Shown: positions 50,947 through 60,478 of the stretch, piece by piece
Numbering within the stretch: the stretch's first letter is position 1
Layout of the letters: each line of letters opens with the position of its first letter
Source of the DNA: an uncultured Psychrobacillus sp.
GTDB lineage: Bacteria; Bacillota; Bacilli; Bacillales_A; Planococcaceae
Length of the DNA: 64,000 nt
NCBI GenBank assembly: GCA_934234185.1
Contig: CAKQHO010000002.1
Location: 1-64,000 of the forward strand
Direction of reading: 5' to 3'
Notes under the pieces: generated by a model
What the model saw: the letters and a program-made list of their open reading frames with translations, nothing else
Databases searched by the model: none
Told to the model about the DNA's origin: nothing
Made by a program: the position numbers and the translations under genes

Positions 50947-51870
50947 CTATACGGTATATCGTCTTACAGCACAAATCTCTTCTTCAAGCTTAGATCCCTT
51001 TAGTAATAAGATTTCAGTCGCCTTGCCTGTAGAAGGAGAGTGGAGAAGCTGTCCATTTCCATAATAAAATCCGACATGACGAACTCTATTTGTGCCTTTT
51101 GTAGCGAAAAATAGTAAGTCTCCCTTCCTCCATTGGTCTGGATCTTCTATTGAAACTTCTATTCCACCTAACGCTTGATCTCCCGCATCTCTTGGAATAA
51201 AGTGGCCAATTGCCTTCATCATATTATAGGTAAATCCAGAGCAATCGTAGCCATAGGAGGACATTCCTCCCCAAAAGTAAGGTAAGTCTAAAAACTCTAC
51301 ACCTAGGTCCACCGCTTTTTCTACTGGAAGCTTTGGTAGCAGCTCGACAGATTCCGCAAACTGCATCTGTTTTTTATACACTAACGCTTGCCCCTCTGGT
51401 GTTTGAACTACGTAATAGAGCTCCCTTTCCTCTACTACGGGCAATATAGTATTGAAGGGAACTACTAGAAAAGGAGCTTCATTGGGATAGAAAATTTGAG
51501 CCTTGTTATCCGCTATTCTACCTATTCCAATCGCATCTACCAAAGTAACACGCTTCAGCTGAGAAAGTGGGACCCAGCCAGGATAGCCTCTTGTATCTTT
51601 TTTAGAGGGTTGCCAAACAGCTATAACTTTTGCCCAATCTCCTTGGACTTCATCAATTAATACTGGCTCCCCGTATAAAAGCTGTGTCTGTACTCGGTTA
51701 TCGTCACATAGAGCAAGTCGTTCCTTGTAAGGAAGTGCTTCTAACCATTCCATCATCTGTACTGGATTAGCTATACCGGGTGTATCAATCTCTCTAACTG
51801 ATTCCGGATTCGTCCAAACAGTCGCAACTTTTACTCCACAAACCCACTCATACGATTGTATTTTGCTCAT
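50947..51870 (-). CDS. ykfC: Gamma-D-glutamyl-L-diamino acid endopeptidase (YkfC, NlpC/P60)
   Basis: This cytoplasmic NlpC/P60 cysteine peptidase cuts L-Ala-D-Glu from the diamino acid in murein peptides. It has 307 residues: an N-terminal SH3-like region, and a catalytic domain from about residue 185 with nucleophile Cys in YDCSGF and His in VRHVGFYYG. No signal peptide, consistent with recycling of imported peptides. It overlaps ykfB by 4 bp. Confidence 0.94.
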   Translation of the reverse strand: MSKIQSYEWVCGVKVATVWTNPESVREIDTPGIANPVQMMEWLEALPYKERLALCDDNRVQTQLLYGEPVLIDEVQGDWAKVIAVWQPSKKDTRGYPGWVPLSQLKRVTLVDAIGIGRIADNKAQIFYPNEAPFLVVPFNTILPVVEERELYYVVQTPEGQALVYKKQMQFAESVELLPKLPVEKAVDLGVEFLDLPYFWGGMSSYGYDCSGFTYNMMKAIGHFIPRDAGDQALGGIEVSIEDPDQWRKGDLLFFATKGTNRVRHVGFYYGNGQLLHSPSTGKATEILLLKGSKLEEEICAVRRYTV

Positions 51871-52964
51871 TTTGAGACTGCTCCTTCCATTTGTATACTT
51901 TTAATACCTAGGCCCCCTTCGGAAGGAAAGGAAATAGTGCTCTGTCTATATATTACTCCACCCTCCACTATATCCTTTGCAAGCATGAGAGGAGCGTCGA
52001 AATCATAAAAACGAATGTTTGGCTGACTCGCAGCAAAATTGGCAGCTGCAGTAATTCCTAGTTTCGTTTCGATCATGCTGCCTACCATACACCTCATGTC
52101 ATGAACTTCTGCTAAACTATTAATCTTTAAGGCATTATAGATACCCCCAGTCTTCATAAGCTTAATATTCATGTAATCCGCCGCTCGCATTGTAATGACT
52201 CTCTTCGCATCATACACGCTAAAAACACTCTCATCTGCCATGATTGGTGTATCCGTATGATCAGTGATATATTTTAGCCCTTCTAAATCGTGTGCAGGGA
52301 CAGGCTGCTCGACTAGCTCGATGTCTAAGCCAGCATCCTCCATAGCACGTATAGCTCTAACCCCTTCCCTTGCTCCCCATCCTTGATTGGCATCTAATCG
52401 AAGGGAAGCCTTAGAGCCTATTTTTTCTCTAATAGCCTTAATACGTGCGATATCATCCTGTATTTCTCCAATTCCTACCTTTACCTTTAGAATCCCAAAG
52501 CCGTCGCGGATATACTTTGCTGCATCTTCTGCCATTTCTGCTGGTTCATTTACACTTACTGTATAATCCGTCTCAATTTTATTTCGGTAACCACCTAAGT
52601 ATTGATACAAGGGAACACCGCCATGCTGCGCCAAGAGATCGTATAGCGCCATATCTACTGCAGCCTTTGCACTTGTATTACGAACCAATGCTTTATTTAA
52701 CCTTTCAAATACTAGTTCCTTTTCTAATAGAGGAAGTCCAATTAACTGTGGAGCAATAATTTCGTTAATCGCACAGCGAATACTATCCATTGATTCCCCA
52801 GTAATTACATGAGTAGGTGGTGCCTCCCCATATCCTACTCTCCCATCACTTGTAGTCACTTTAACATAGACAGAAAATGCCGTTGTAACTGTGCGGAGAG
52901 CTGTCTTGAATGGTTTCGTTAATGGTACTGCGATATCAAATGTTTCAATTGAATTAATATACAT
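51867..52964 (-). CDS. ykfB: L-Ala-D/L-Glu epimerase (YkfB)
   Basis: This enolase-superfamily dipeptide epimerase converts L-Ala-D-Glu released by YkfC to L-Ala-L-Glu. It has 365 residues, with catalytic Lys in ILKVKVG, metal ligands in LRLDANQGW, IELVEQP and IMADES, and the second Lys in YMNIKLMKTGG. Genes on both sides supply and consume its substrate. Confidence 0.95.
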   Translation of the reverse strand: MYINSIETFDIAVPLTKPFKTALRTVTTAFSVYVKVTTSDGRVGYGEAPPTHVITGESMDSIRCAINEIIAPQLIGLPLLEKELVFERLNKALVRNTSAKAAVDMALYDLLAQHGGVPLYQYLGGYRNKIETDYTVSVNEPAEMAEDAAKYIRDGFGILKVKVGIGEIQDDIARIKAIREKIGSKASLRLDANQGWGAREGVRAIRAMEDAGLDIELVEQPVPAHDLEGLKYITDHTDTPIMADESVFSVYDAKRVITMRAADYMNIKLMKTGGIYNALKINSLAEVHDMRCMVGSMIETKLGITAAANFAASQPNIRFYDFDAPLMLAKDIVEGGVIYRQSTISFPSEGGLGIKSIQMEGAVSK

Positions 52965-52976
52965 TCTTATTTCTCC

Positions 52977-53900
52977 TTACTCCACGCCCGGTAAAAGAGA
53001 GAGTGTAAGATTGTTTGCATCAAGCTCTGCTTCAGAACCTAGTGGAACTGCAAAATGAGGCTGGCAATGACCAATTTTAAAGCCCTTCACTGTAGGCTTT
53101 CCTAAGCTTCCCAAATAATACTCAAATACTTCCTCTAGAGTTAGAGAATCTTTCCTCTTTTTAGGCTCTGCATCACAAAAATCACCTATTACAAATCCAG
53201 CTGCTTCGTCTAGCTTCCCAGCTTGCCTCAGTTGGTTTAACATTCCATCTACTCTATAAGGTTCTTCCCCAATATCTTCCAATAACAATAGTTTGTTACG
53301 GGTATTTACCTCGTATTTCGTGCCAATACCACTAGCTAGTAAGGATAGATTACCACCAGTAAGTTCCCCGCGAGCAACGCCTGGAGTTATCCGAGTCAAA
53401 GGGGAAATGTCCTCTGTATAATGTAATTCTATCGGTTGGAAAAGCTGAAGAAACATTTTTTTAGAAAGGTCTGCAAAGGTATTTTTTCCAACATCCGAGG
53501 CTAACATCGGGCCATGGAATGTCACAATATCAGAGTAGATGTTCATCCCAGTGTGTAAGAAAGTTATATCTGAATAGCCCCAGAATACTTTCGGATGTTC
53601 GTTCATCAGTTGAAAATCAATTTTGTCTGCATACCTAGCAGACCCATACCCCCCACCAGCACATATAATTCCTGCAATGGAAGGATCAGCAAACATCTCA
53701 TGCAAATCCTCTAATCTTTCCTCATCCGTTCCTGCTAAATATCCGTAGACCTTGTCTACACTTTTTCCCATTTGATAAGATAATCCAAGCTCCCCCAAAA
53801 AAGAAAGGGACCGTTGCAATTGTTGTTGATTTGGAGGACTAGATGGAGCAATAATTCCTATCTTGTCACCCTTTTTTAGCCTTTTTGGTCTAATTTTCAA
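52977..53900 (-). CDS. ykfA: LD-carboxypeptidase (YkfA, peptidase S66)
   Basis: This S66 serine peptidase removes the terminal D-Ala from murein tetrapeptides. It has 307 residues, with nucleophile Ser in WGYSDIT, Glu in LLLEDIGEEPYR and His in GHCQPHF. MccF proteins that inactivate microcin C share the fold, but operon context favours murein recycling. It is preceded by a hairpin in the gap after dppE. Confidence 0.94.
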   Translation of the reverse strand: MKIRPKRLKKGDKIGIIAPSSPPNQQQLQRSLSFLGELGLSYQMGKSVDKVYGYLAGTDEERLEDLHEMFADPSIAGIICAGGGYGSARYADKIDFQLMNEHPKVFWGYSDITFLHTGMNIYSDIVTFHGPMLASDVGKNTFADLSKKMFLQLFQPIELHYTEDISPLTRITPGVARGELTGGNLSLLASGIGTKYEVNTRNKLLLLEDIGEEPYRVDGMLNQLRQAGKLDEAAGFVIGDFCDAEPKKRKDSLTLEEVFEYYLGSLGKPTVKGFKIGHCQPHFAVPLGSEAELDANNLTLSLLPGVE

Positions 53901-53931
53901 TGGTAATCCTCCTTTAAATAAAGAAAAGGAA

Positions 53932-53951
53932 CGGCACTTTTATAAGTGCCG
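53932..53951 (-). terminator. Attenuator-like hairpin between dppE and ykfA
   Basis: CGGCACTT (53932-53939) and AAGTGCCG (53944-53951) form an 8-bp stem with a four-base loop; TTCCTTTTCTTT follows on the minus strand. It may lower expression of ykfABCD relative to the binding protein gene. Confidence 0.6.
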
Positions 53952-53977
53952 CTTCTTTGTTTGGAACTAACCAGTTG

Positions 53978-55633
53978 TTATTGTTTATCTGCCCATTTAA
54001 GATCTAAATAACCTACTGGGTGTCGTACAATTCCTGAAACATTGGATTTTTCCAATGTCACTTGGTTGTAGTAGTAAAGTGGGAAAATAGGCATCTCTTC
54101 CATTAACATTTTATCTGCATCAATTAGCAGAGACCAGCGTTTTTGTGGGTCTGTTTCATTTTTAATATCAGCAATTAACTTATCAAAATCTGGATTTGAC
54201 CAAGTTGTACGATTCATGGATGAACCAGTGATGAAGCTTTCCAAAGCATTTACAGGGTCAGCATAATCAAATAAAAATGAAGAACGAGACAGCTGATATT
54301 TAAATTCTTTTTGTTCTGTAGCAAATACACTCGATTCTATACTTTGAAGTGCCACCTCTACTCCTAGAGAATCTTTAAACATACTTTGTAGCGCTTCTGC
54401 TATTTTCTTGTGTGTATCGTTCGTAGAGAATGTTAAAGTAACTGGCGGCAGCTCGGACCATCCTTCTTCAGCCATACCTTCTTCTAGTAATGATTTTGCT
54501 TTTGCTGCATCAAATTTAACTAAAGTTCCTGCGGTCTCTCTAAACTCTTTTCCGTCTGGACCTATGAATCCATAAGGAACGAAGCCTTCAGCAGGTTTTT
54601 CTCCATTCTTTGTTACATAGTCGACCATATCCTGGTGATTAACCGCTAAAGCAAATGCCTGACGAACCTTCTTGTTTGTAAAAGGCTCCTCCGATACGTT
54701 AAAACGATAGAAATAAAGACCTGCTTGATCATCGATTTTTAACTCCGGATTGTTCATTAATTGATCTGCCATTTCACCTGGTACACCAGATACATCCAAC
54801 TCACCAGTTTTATACATTTGGTATTCCGTGTTGGAATCATTAATCATTGCCCATTCTACTCGGTCAAGCTTTACAGTACCTGCATCCCAGTAATGCTCAT
54901 TTTTTTCAAAAGTAAAGCTTGCATCATGCTCCCATTTTGTTAACTTAAAGGGTCCATTTCCTACAAACGACTCAGCCTCTGTAAACCACTCTGGATTTTC
55001 AGATGCCACCTTTTCATTTACAGGGAAGAAACTAGGATTTGTAATGATATTTAAGAATGCCTCTGTAGGAGCATTCAGCTTCACCTCAAAAACCTTTTCA
55101 CTAACAGCGCTTATAGCAACGTCCTCAGGCGAACCTTCACCACTGTTATACGCCTCTGCTCCTTCGATGAAGTAAGCTAAGAAAGCAGCAGGAGAAGCCG
55201 TTTCTGGGTCTAACATATGCAACCAGCCATAAACAAAATCACTTGCAAGTACAGAGTCACCATTTGACCATTTCGCATCATCGCGTATTGTAAACGTATA
55301 AGTTAAGCCATCATCGGATACTTGTATATCTTCTGCTGTTGCTTTTTCAGCTTGGTGATCTTTAGAAAGTCTCACTAAGCCCTCCATTAAGTTGTTTAAC
55401 GCACTCCATGAAACAGAGTCGAAACCAACTGAAGGATCAAATGAGGTTGGTTCGTTTCCGTTGTTCAAATATAGAACCTTTTCAGCACTTTGAGTAGGCT
55501 CTTCTTTTTCACCGGTTTCAGAAGTATTTGAATCCTTCTCAGTCGGTGTCTTACCAGCCTCGTCATTGGCTGTACATGCAGCTAATACAAACATAAATAA
55601 TGCAATTACAATTAACGATAACCACTTTTTCAA
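53978..55633 (-). CDS. dppE: Dipeptide/oligopeptide ABC transporter substrate-binding lipoprotein
   Basis: This extracellular peptide-binding lipoprotein has 551 residues. A signal peptide ends in the lipobox LAAC with Cys20. An acidic Ser/Thr/Glu-rich linker to about residue 50 precedes the SBP family 5 domain (NNGNEPTSFDPSVGFD, YVTKNGEKPAEGFVP). It delivers peptides, probably murein tripeptides or dipeptides, to DppBC. Confidence 0.95.
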   Translation of the reverse strand: MKKWLSLIVIALFMFVLAACTANDEAGKTPTEKDSNTSETGEKEEPTQSAEKVLYLNNGNEPTSFDPSVGFDSVSWSALNNLMEGLVRLSKDHQAEKATAEDIQVSDDGLTYTFTIRDDAKWSNGDSVLASDFVYGWLHMLDPETASPAAFLAYFIEGAEAYNSGEGSPEDVAISAVSEKVFEVKLNAPTEAFLNIITNPSFFPVNEKVASENPEWFTEAESFVGNGPFKLTKWEHDASFTFEKNEHYWDAGTVKLDRVEWAMINDSNTEYQMYKTGELDVSGVPGEMADQLMNNPELKIDDQAGLYFYRFNVSEEPFTNKKVRQAFALAVNHQDMVDYVTKNGEKPAEGFVPYGFIGPDGKEFRETAGTLVKFDAAKAKSLLEEGMAEEGWSELPPVTLTFSTNDTHKKIAEALQSMFKDSLGVEVALQSIESSVFATEQKEFKYQLSRSSFLFDYADPVNALESFITGSSMNRTTWSNPDFDKLIADIKNETDPQKRWSLLIDADKMLMEEMPIFPLYYYNQVTLEKSNVSGIVRHPVGYLDLKWADKQ

Positions 55634-55695
55634 ATTAGTTCCCCCTTTTAAATTGTTTATGTGAATGCACTTTCATGCGCTCATCCCTCTTCAGC

Positions 55696-56814
55696 CTATC
55701 TTTGTAGTTTCTTTGCTCTCTCATCCTGTAGCCAACAATCAACTGAATGCCTTTCGGATAATTTTGCAGTGAAAGGATAAGCACGATCACAAACTTCCAT
55801 AGCAAACTTACATCTTGCTGCAAAAGGACAGCCATTTGGCGGTGAAAATAAATCCGGTGGTGTACCTTCTATCGGCTGTAGCTCTTCATCCAACAAGTCT
55901 AATCGAGGAACAGAGTTCAATAACCCTTGTGTATAAGGATGCTGAGGTGTATAAAATATTTCTCTCTTATCTCCGATTTCTACTATTTTTCCGGCATACA
56001 TAACTGCAATACGATCTGCAATTTTAGCAACAACGCCTAGGTCATGGGTAATTAAAATGATAGAGATATTTGTTTTACTCTGGATATCCTCAAAAAGCTC
56101 TAGAATCTGCGCCTGAATGGTAACATCAAGTGCTGTGGTAGGCTCATCCGCTACTAGAAGCTCTGGCTCACAAATCAATGCGATGGCAATAACAATCCTT
56201 TGCCGCATTCCTCCTGAGAATTGATGAGGGTATTGCTTTAAGCGTTCTACTGGGTTTGGGATTCCTACAAGATTTAACATCTCAATGGCCTTTTCTTTTG
56301 CTTGCTGCCCAGTTATCTTTTTATGTGTACGCAAACCTTCCGTAAGTTGTTCTCCAATTGTTAATGTTGGATTAAGTGCAGTCATAGGATCTTGAAATAT
56401 CATGGATATATCTACTCCCTGAATCTTACGGAGCTCTTTGTTGGATAACTTTGTTGTATCTTTGCCTTTAAAAGTAATACTGCCGTTCTTAATAATCCCA
56501 GAGGGCTTAGGGATTAATCCCATAATCGCATTAGAGGTAACACTCTTTCCACAGCCAGATTCTCCGACAATAGCCAATGTTTCCCCTCTATAAAGGTCAA
56601 AGCTTACCCCTCTTACTGCATGGACCTCTCCTCCATATGTTTTAAAGGCAACATGAAGATTTTTTACTTCTAGTATTTTAGTTTCAGAGATAGCCTTTTT
56701 ACGTTTTTTCTTACTGCTTTGAGAAACAGAATCATCCTCTTGAACCGTACCTCCTAATTCGTCTCTTCTTTCTCGAATAAGCTCTCTTGCATTATCTAAT
56801 TGATGTTCGGTCAT
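55696..56814 (-). CDS. dppD: Dipeptide ABC transporter ATP-binding protein DppD
   Basis: This is the first ATPase of the peptide importer, 372 residues. Walker A is GESGCGKS, signature FSGGMRQR, Walker B ELLVADEP, and a C-terminal CPFAARCKFAMEVC motif is present. The N-terminus is unusual: about 45 charged residues (RERRDELGG ... SSKKKRKKA) precede the ATPase domain. ATG at 56812-56814 is the start because GGAGGTGA, embedded in the end of dppC, lies five bases before it. Confidence 0.94.
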   Translation of the reverse strand: MTEHQLDNARELIRERRDELGGTVQEDDSVSQSSKKKRKKAISETKILEVKNLHVAFKTYGGEVHAVRGVSFDLYRGETLAIVGESGCGKSVTSNAIMGLIPKPSGIIKNGSITFKGKDTTKLSNKELRKIQGVDISMIFQDPMTALNPTLTIGEQLTEGLRTHKKITGQQAKEKAIEMLNLVGIPNPVERLKQYPHQFSGGMRQRIVIAIALICEPELLVADEPTTALDVTIQAQILELFEDIQSKTNISIILITHDLGVVAKIADRIAVMYAGKIVEIGDKREIFYTPQHPYTQGLLNSVPRLDLLDEELQPIEGTPPDLFSPPNGCPFAARCKFAMEVCDRAYPFTAKLSERHSVDCWLQDERAKKLQR

Positions 56815-56819
56815 CTTTC

Positions 56820-57764
56820 TCACCTCCTAAGCTTTGGATCAAGTGCATCTTGCAACCCATCCCCAAGTACGTTAAAAGCAAACATAGTTAAGGAGATAAA
56901 AAACGCTGGAAAGAATAGACGCCACCAGTGCCCAGATAAAATTACTGGAAGTGCATCATTCGCCATTACTCCCCAGCTCGCATAGGGAGCTGCTACACCT
57001 AAACCTAAGAAGCTTAGGAATGCTTCGGCAAAAATAGCACTTGGCACAGTTAAAGTCATTTGCACAATAATAGGTCCCATCGTATTTGGCAAAAGATTTT
57101 TTCTTATAATCCTAGGAGTTTTTGCTCCAAAAGACTTTGATGCTGTAACAAATTCATAGTTTTTTATTTGCAATACCTGTCCCCTTACAATCCGAGCCAT
57201 TCCAACCCACCCTGTTACAGTTAAAGCAACTATAATGGTAGTTAAGCTTGGTCCCATTACAACCATTAGTAAAATAACTACTAATAAGTGCGGCAAACCA
57301 TATAAGACCTCAATGATACGCATCATCATCGTATCTGTTTTGCCACCCTTATAACCACAAATTCCGCCATAAATAATACCAATGAAGAAGTCAATCAGGG
57401 CGGCCATTAGGCCAACAAAAAGGGAGACACGCGCTCCATACCATGTACGTGTAAAGACATCTCGACCAAGCTCATCTGTACCAAACCAGTGCTCTAAGGA
57501 TGGTGCTTTGTTCTGGTTGGACAACTGCTGACCATCCATTGTATGCGGTGTCATCATAGGGCCAAATATTGCCATTATCGCTAAAATGACTAAAAAAATA
57601 AGTCCACTCATAGCTAGCTTATTTTTTCTTAATCTTCTCCATGCATCGCTCCAATAGGAAAGGGAGGGTCTTACGACAGCTTCAGCTTCTCCCTCCTCCT
57701 TAACCTTAGGGCGAAACCATTCATCTTTTACCTCATTTGGAGATACAGGTTGTATATTTGTCAT
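56820..57764 (-). CDS. dppC: Dipeptide ABC transporter permease DppC
   Basis: This integral membrane subunit has 314 residues with about six helices. The first is near residues 48-70, following a hydrophilic N-terminus, and the coupling-helix EAA motif is EFVTASKSFGAKTPRIIRKN. It starts on the last base of dppB (TAATG) and provides the ribosome-binding site for dppD. Confidence 0.95.
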   Translation of the reverse strand: MTNIQPVSPNEVKDEWFRPKVKEEGEAEAVVRPSLSYWSDAWRRLRKNKLAMSGLIFLVILAIMAIFGPMMTPHTMDGQQLSNQNKAPSLEHWFGTDELGRDVFTRTWYGARVSLFVGLMAALIDFFIGIIYGGICGYKGGKTDTMMMRIIEVLYGLPHLLVVILLMVVMGPSLTTIIVALTVTGWVGMARIVRGQVLQIKNYEFVTASKSFGAKTPRIIRKNLLPNTMGPIIVQMTLTVPSAIFAEAFLSFLGLGVAAPYASWGVMANDALPVILSGHWWRLFFPAFFISLTMFAFNVLGDGLQDALDPKLRR

Positions 57765-58699
57765 TATGCATCCCCCTCTTTCCGGTGTAGCTTAATACGA
57801 GGATCCAATACCCCATAAACGATATCCACTAGGAATAACATGAATACAAGAAACGCACTATAAAAAACGGTTGTACCCATAATAACAGGGTAATCCCGGT
57901 TATTAATGCTCTCTACAAAGTATTTCCCCATCCCTGGTATTGCGAAGATACGCTCAATCACAAAGGTGCCCGTTAAAATACCAGCTAGCATTGTACCCAT
58001 AATGGTAACTACAGGCATCAAAGCATTTCTTAGTGCATGCCGAACTACGATTCGTGTAGGAGAAAGACCCTTTGCTCGGGCCATCTTAATATAGTCCTGC
58101 GTCAATACCTCGAGCATGCTAGACCGAGTAAGCCTAGCTATGATTGCCATAGGTCCAGTGGCCAATGCGAGTGTTGGTAAAACCATATGCCTTGGACTAC
58201 TCCATGTAGCAGCAGGAAGCCATTCAAGATTAACAGCCAACTGTTGAATTAAAAGTGTGGCAAGTACAAAGTTTGGTATGGATATTCCAATAACCGCAAA
58301 AGTCATAGCTGCGTAATCCAACACTCCATTATGCCTTAGAGCAGCCAAAGTCCCTAAAATAATCCCTGAAATTAAAGCAACCAGAATAGTTGTGATACCG
58401 AGTTCAAAGGAAATTGGGAAACCCCTTGCAAGCAAATCATTTACTGTTTCATTTGGTTTTTTAATAGAAGGGCCAAAATCAAAGGTAACAATAGATTTCA
58501 AATAATAGAAGTATTGAACATATAGCGGCTCGTCCAGTTTATAAAACTTTTCTAAGTTTTTCTGTATCGTTTCGTTCGTCGTTCTTTCCTCATTAAAGGG
58601 AGAGCCAGGGATTGAATGCATTAAAACAAACGTAAGGGAAGCTATGACGAGAATGGTCACAATCATCATCAAAAAACGTTTGAGAATATATTTTGGCAT
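57764..58699 (-). CDS. dppB: Dipeptide ABC transporter permease DppB
   Basis: This integral membrane subunit of 311 residues starts MPKYILKRFLMMIVTILV with six helices. The EAA-type loop is DYIKMARAKGLSPTRIVVRHALRN. It pairs with DppC. It lies ten bases after dppA. Confidence 0.95.
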   Translation of the reverse strand: MPKYILKRFLMMIVTILVIASLTFVLMHSIPGSPFNEERTTNETIQKNLEKFYKLDEPLYVQYFYYLKSIVTFDFGPSIKKPNETVNDLLARGFPISFELGITTILVALISGIILGTLAALRHNGVLDYAAMTFAVIGISIPNFVLATLLIQQLAVNLEWLPAATWSSPRHMVLPTLALATGPMAIIARLTRSSMLEVLTQDYIKMARAKGLSPTRIVVRHALRNALMPVVTIMGTMLAGILTGTFVIERIFAIPGMGKYFVESINNRDYPVIMGTTVFYSAFLVFMLFLVDIVYGVLDPRIKLHRKEGDA

Positions 58700-58709
58700 G
58701 ACAGTCCTC

Positions 58710-59534
58710 CTAACAGAATTTGGTTTGCATTGCTAGCTCTGTCATGACAAGCATTGCACGATAGGCCTCAAGGATATCTTTTGCATTAAATTGAACAATA
58801 GTTGTACCATCGATAATGTGACACCCTGGCATTAATGCTGCCCATTCGGCCTGCCCATAATTAGCAAACTCTATTTTCAGGATAGGTTTGTCGGGAGGAA
58901 TTAGAGGTTTTATATGGTCTTTTTTCGCTATAGCCTTTTGAATACCTTCAGATAGTAACGATTGTGCTTTTTTTGGATGAAGCGTCTTAATAGCTGATCT
59001 AGAAATGGATTCCTTTACGGCCACAGTCACAACACCATCTAGTAAGGCATTTGCTTCTCTACAGGCCCCATCATCGCCTGCAACCATTATCACTGGAACG
59101 CCGTAGTAGCCTGCTACAAACGCATTTAAGCCAAGCTCACCTACTGCTACATCATTAATAAAAAAGTTACGCACACCAAAAATCATCGAGTGACTCATCA
59201 CCCCTGGCTGGCCAGCCCTAGAATGATAACCTGCAAAAACTGCCCCTGCGTATGATTCATCTAATGATTGAACCATCGAATAAGGTTTTACATCTCCTGT
59301 TATTAAATATGCTTCTGGGTGCAGCTCCTCTACTAAAATATTATTCATTTTAGAGTGACTATCATTTACTAGAACTTCTTGAGCTCCGGCAGAGAGTGCT
59401 CCTTCAATAATAGCATTTGCTTCTTCGGTCATAATTCGTCTTGCCCGTTCGTAGTTATGCTTACTAGAATCTACAAAGGTATAGTCCGGAAGACCAGTTA
59501 TCCCTTCCATATCCACAGATATAAACAGTTTCAT
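58710..59534 (-). CDS. dppA: D-aminopeptidase DppA (peptidase M55)
   Basis: DppA is a zinc D-aminopeptidase that releases D-alanine from D-amino peptides and assembles as a decamer in B. subtilis. The 274-residue protein keeps all expected ligands at the same positions as the known enzyme: Asp8, Glu10, His60, His104, Glu133, and the proposed nucleophile His115. It is first in the operon, so D-amino peptide processing is co-expressed with uptake. Confidence 0.96.
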   Translation of the reverse strand: MKLFISVDMEGITGLPDYTFVDSSKHNYERARRIMTEEANAIIEGALSAGAQEVLVNDSHSKMNNILVEELHPEAYLITGDVKPYSMVQSLDESYAGAVFAGYHSRAGQPGVMSHSMIFGVRNFFINDVAVGELGLNAFVAGYYGVPVIMVAGDDGACREANALLDGVVTVAVKESISRSAIKTLHPKKAQSLLSEGIQKAIAKKDHIKPLIPPDKPILKIEFANYGQAEWAALMPGCHIIDGTTIVQFNAKDILEAYRAMLVMTELAMQTKFC

Positions 59535-59578
59535 TTATTGTCCCCCAAATTTTATGCTATTTTCTAATTTGTGTTATC

Positions 59579-59633
59579 ACTTTATCAAAATATACCGAAA
59601 ATTTCAATATCTCAAATCAGCTTTCAGTAAATT
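59579..59633 (-). promoter_or_regulatory. Promoter of the dpp-ykf operon with two CodY-like boxes
   Basis: A -35 TTGAAA (59602-59607) and -10 TAAAGT (59579-59584) are spaced by 17 bp. AATTTTCGGTATATT (59589-59603) and AATTTACTGAAAGCT (59619-59633) each match the CodY box AATTTTCWGAAAATT at 12 of 15 positions, one in the spacer and one just upstream of the -35. CodY represses dpp in B. subtilis, so nutrient control is likely. From 59634 to 59758 I see no supported feature. Confidence 0.6.
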
Positions 59634-59758
59634 TTTTACAAATGGCTATATGAGTGTTTTATGGAACCATATGGCTTATCTAAAAGGACGGTTTACAAAT
59701 GGATAATAAATATAATAATGACATTTTTTTCTTGCTGACGATCAGGTAAAAATAATGA

Positions 59759-59794
59759 GGTCATAGCCCCTCCTATATGGGAGAGTCTATGACC
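59759..59794 (-). terminator. Probable terminator after the CotD-like gene
   Basis: GGTCATAG (59759-59766) and CTATGACC (59787-59794) pair perfectly, with an inner CTCC/GGAG stem. TCATTATTTTT follows on the minus strand, a poor but usable T-run. Confidence 0.6.
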
Positions 59795-59858
59795 TAACAT
59801 CCTAGCATATTCATTTATTGGTAACTCACATATTTAGAAAAGGTACTTGTAAAAAATA

Positions 59859-60167
59859 TTATCTTAATCTTGGAAAGGATTGCTGCCCGAAACCTCCTCT
59901 GTTACCAAAGCCACCCATATTGCCGAATCCACCTTGTGCAGGATATGCTTGAGATGCCTCAGGCATTACTACTGTTTCGTTTGTTTCTGTGTAGTAGTAT
60001 TGTGGAACATTTACAAGATGCTCTCTATTTACGTTTACAATTGGTTGAATTACTGGTTGAATTCGCGGTACAAAAGTGTCGTGAACACGATATTGAGCTG
60101 GGCATACTACTGGTTGAGCTGGGGAAGCCCAATTTGTTTGCTTACAAGAATTACAATGGTTGCTCAT
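59859..60167 (-). CDS. CotD-like spore coat protein
   Basis: This small protein of 102 residues begins MSNHCNSCKQTN. The middle part VHDTFVPRIQPVIQPIVNVNREHLVNV matches the CotD family core. The C-terminus has a Gly-Phe-Gly repeat, GGFGNMGGFGNRGGFGQQ. The ATG at 60165-60167 follows GGAGGTGA by six bases. Expression in the mother cell late in sporulation is expected for the family. CATTTATTA upstream is a partial fit to a SigK -10, too weak to claim. Confidence 0.85.
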   Translation of the reverse strand: MSNHCNSCKQTNWASPAQPVVCPAQYRVHDTFVPRIQPVIQPIVNVNREHLVNVPQYYYTETNETVVMPEASQAYPAQGGFGNMGGFGNRGGFGQQSFPRLR

Positions 60168-60244
60168 GTTTGTCACCTCCTTCATACACCTACTAGTAAT
60201 AAATGCAGGAATAAGAAAGACAACCTAGACAAACACCTCAATTG

Positions 60245-60478
60245 CTAAAGATTTTTATTACTCCAAATTTCTTTGGATAGGTCGACAATGTATTTAAGCT
60301 TTTCCCATTGCTCTTCCTCTGTCAAAATATTTCCATGATGCGTTGAGGCAAATCCGCACTGTGGACTAATACAAAGCTGGTTTAAAGGCACATATTGGGA
60401 TGCCTCCTTTACTCCTCTAAGTATGTTTTCTTTATCTTCTAACTCCCCTTTTTTTTGAGGTAAATACTCCAAGGACAT
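60245..60478 (-). pseudogene. C-terminal remnant of a MetE-like methionine synthase (YxjG/YxjH type)
   Basis: Only 77 codons remain. The core YVPLNQLCISPQCGFASTHHGN with its zinc-ligand Cys and the following ILTEEEQWEKLKYIVDLSKEIW belong to the end of cobalamin-independent methionine synthase homologues, which are normally about 370 residues or longer. Metal-binding His and Glu residues upstream are absent, so it cannot be active alone. It begins three bases after the cyclase stop and is in the same frame (TAA GGG ATG). No clear ribosome-binding site. Probably a deletion remnant of a gene once under the SAM riboswitch. Confidence 0.8.

Noticed and set aside
52445..52759. 104-codon plus-strand frame opposite ykfB
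   Set aside because: Antisense shadow of a well-supported epimerase gene, without a start signal.
59700..59750. 16-residue plus-strand frame starting MDNKYNNDIFF
   Set aside because: The ribosome-binding site is weak and far, the DNA is AT-rich, and the region lies between two minus-strand genes, so chance is the simplest explanation.
60168..60244. SigK promoter for the CotD-like gene
   Set aside because: CATTTATTA matches the -10 only partly and no proper -35 was found.
59870..60248. Two overlapping plus-strand frames of 108 and 122 codons across the CotD-like gene
   Set aside because: The minus-strand frame has the ribosome-binding site and CotD similarity; the others are shadows.
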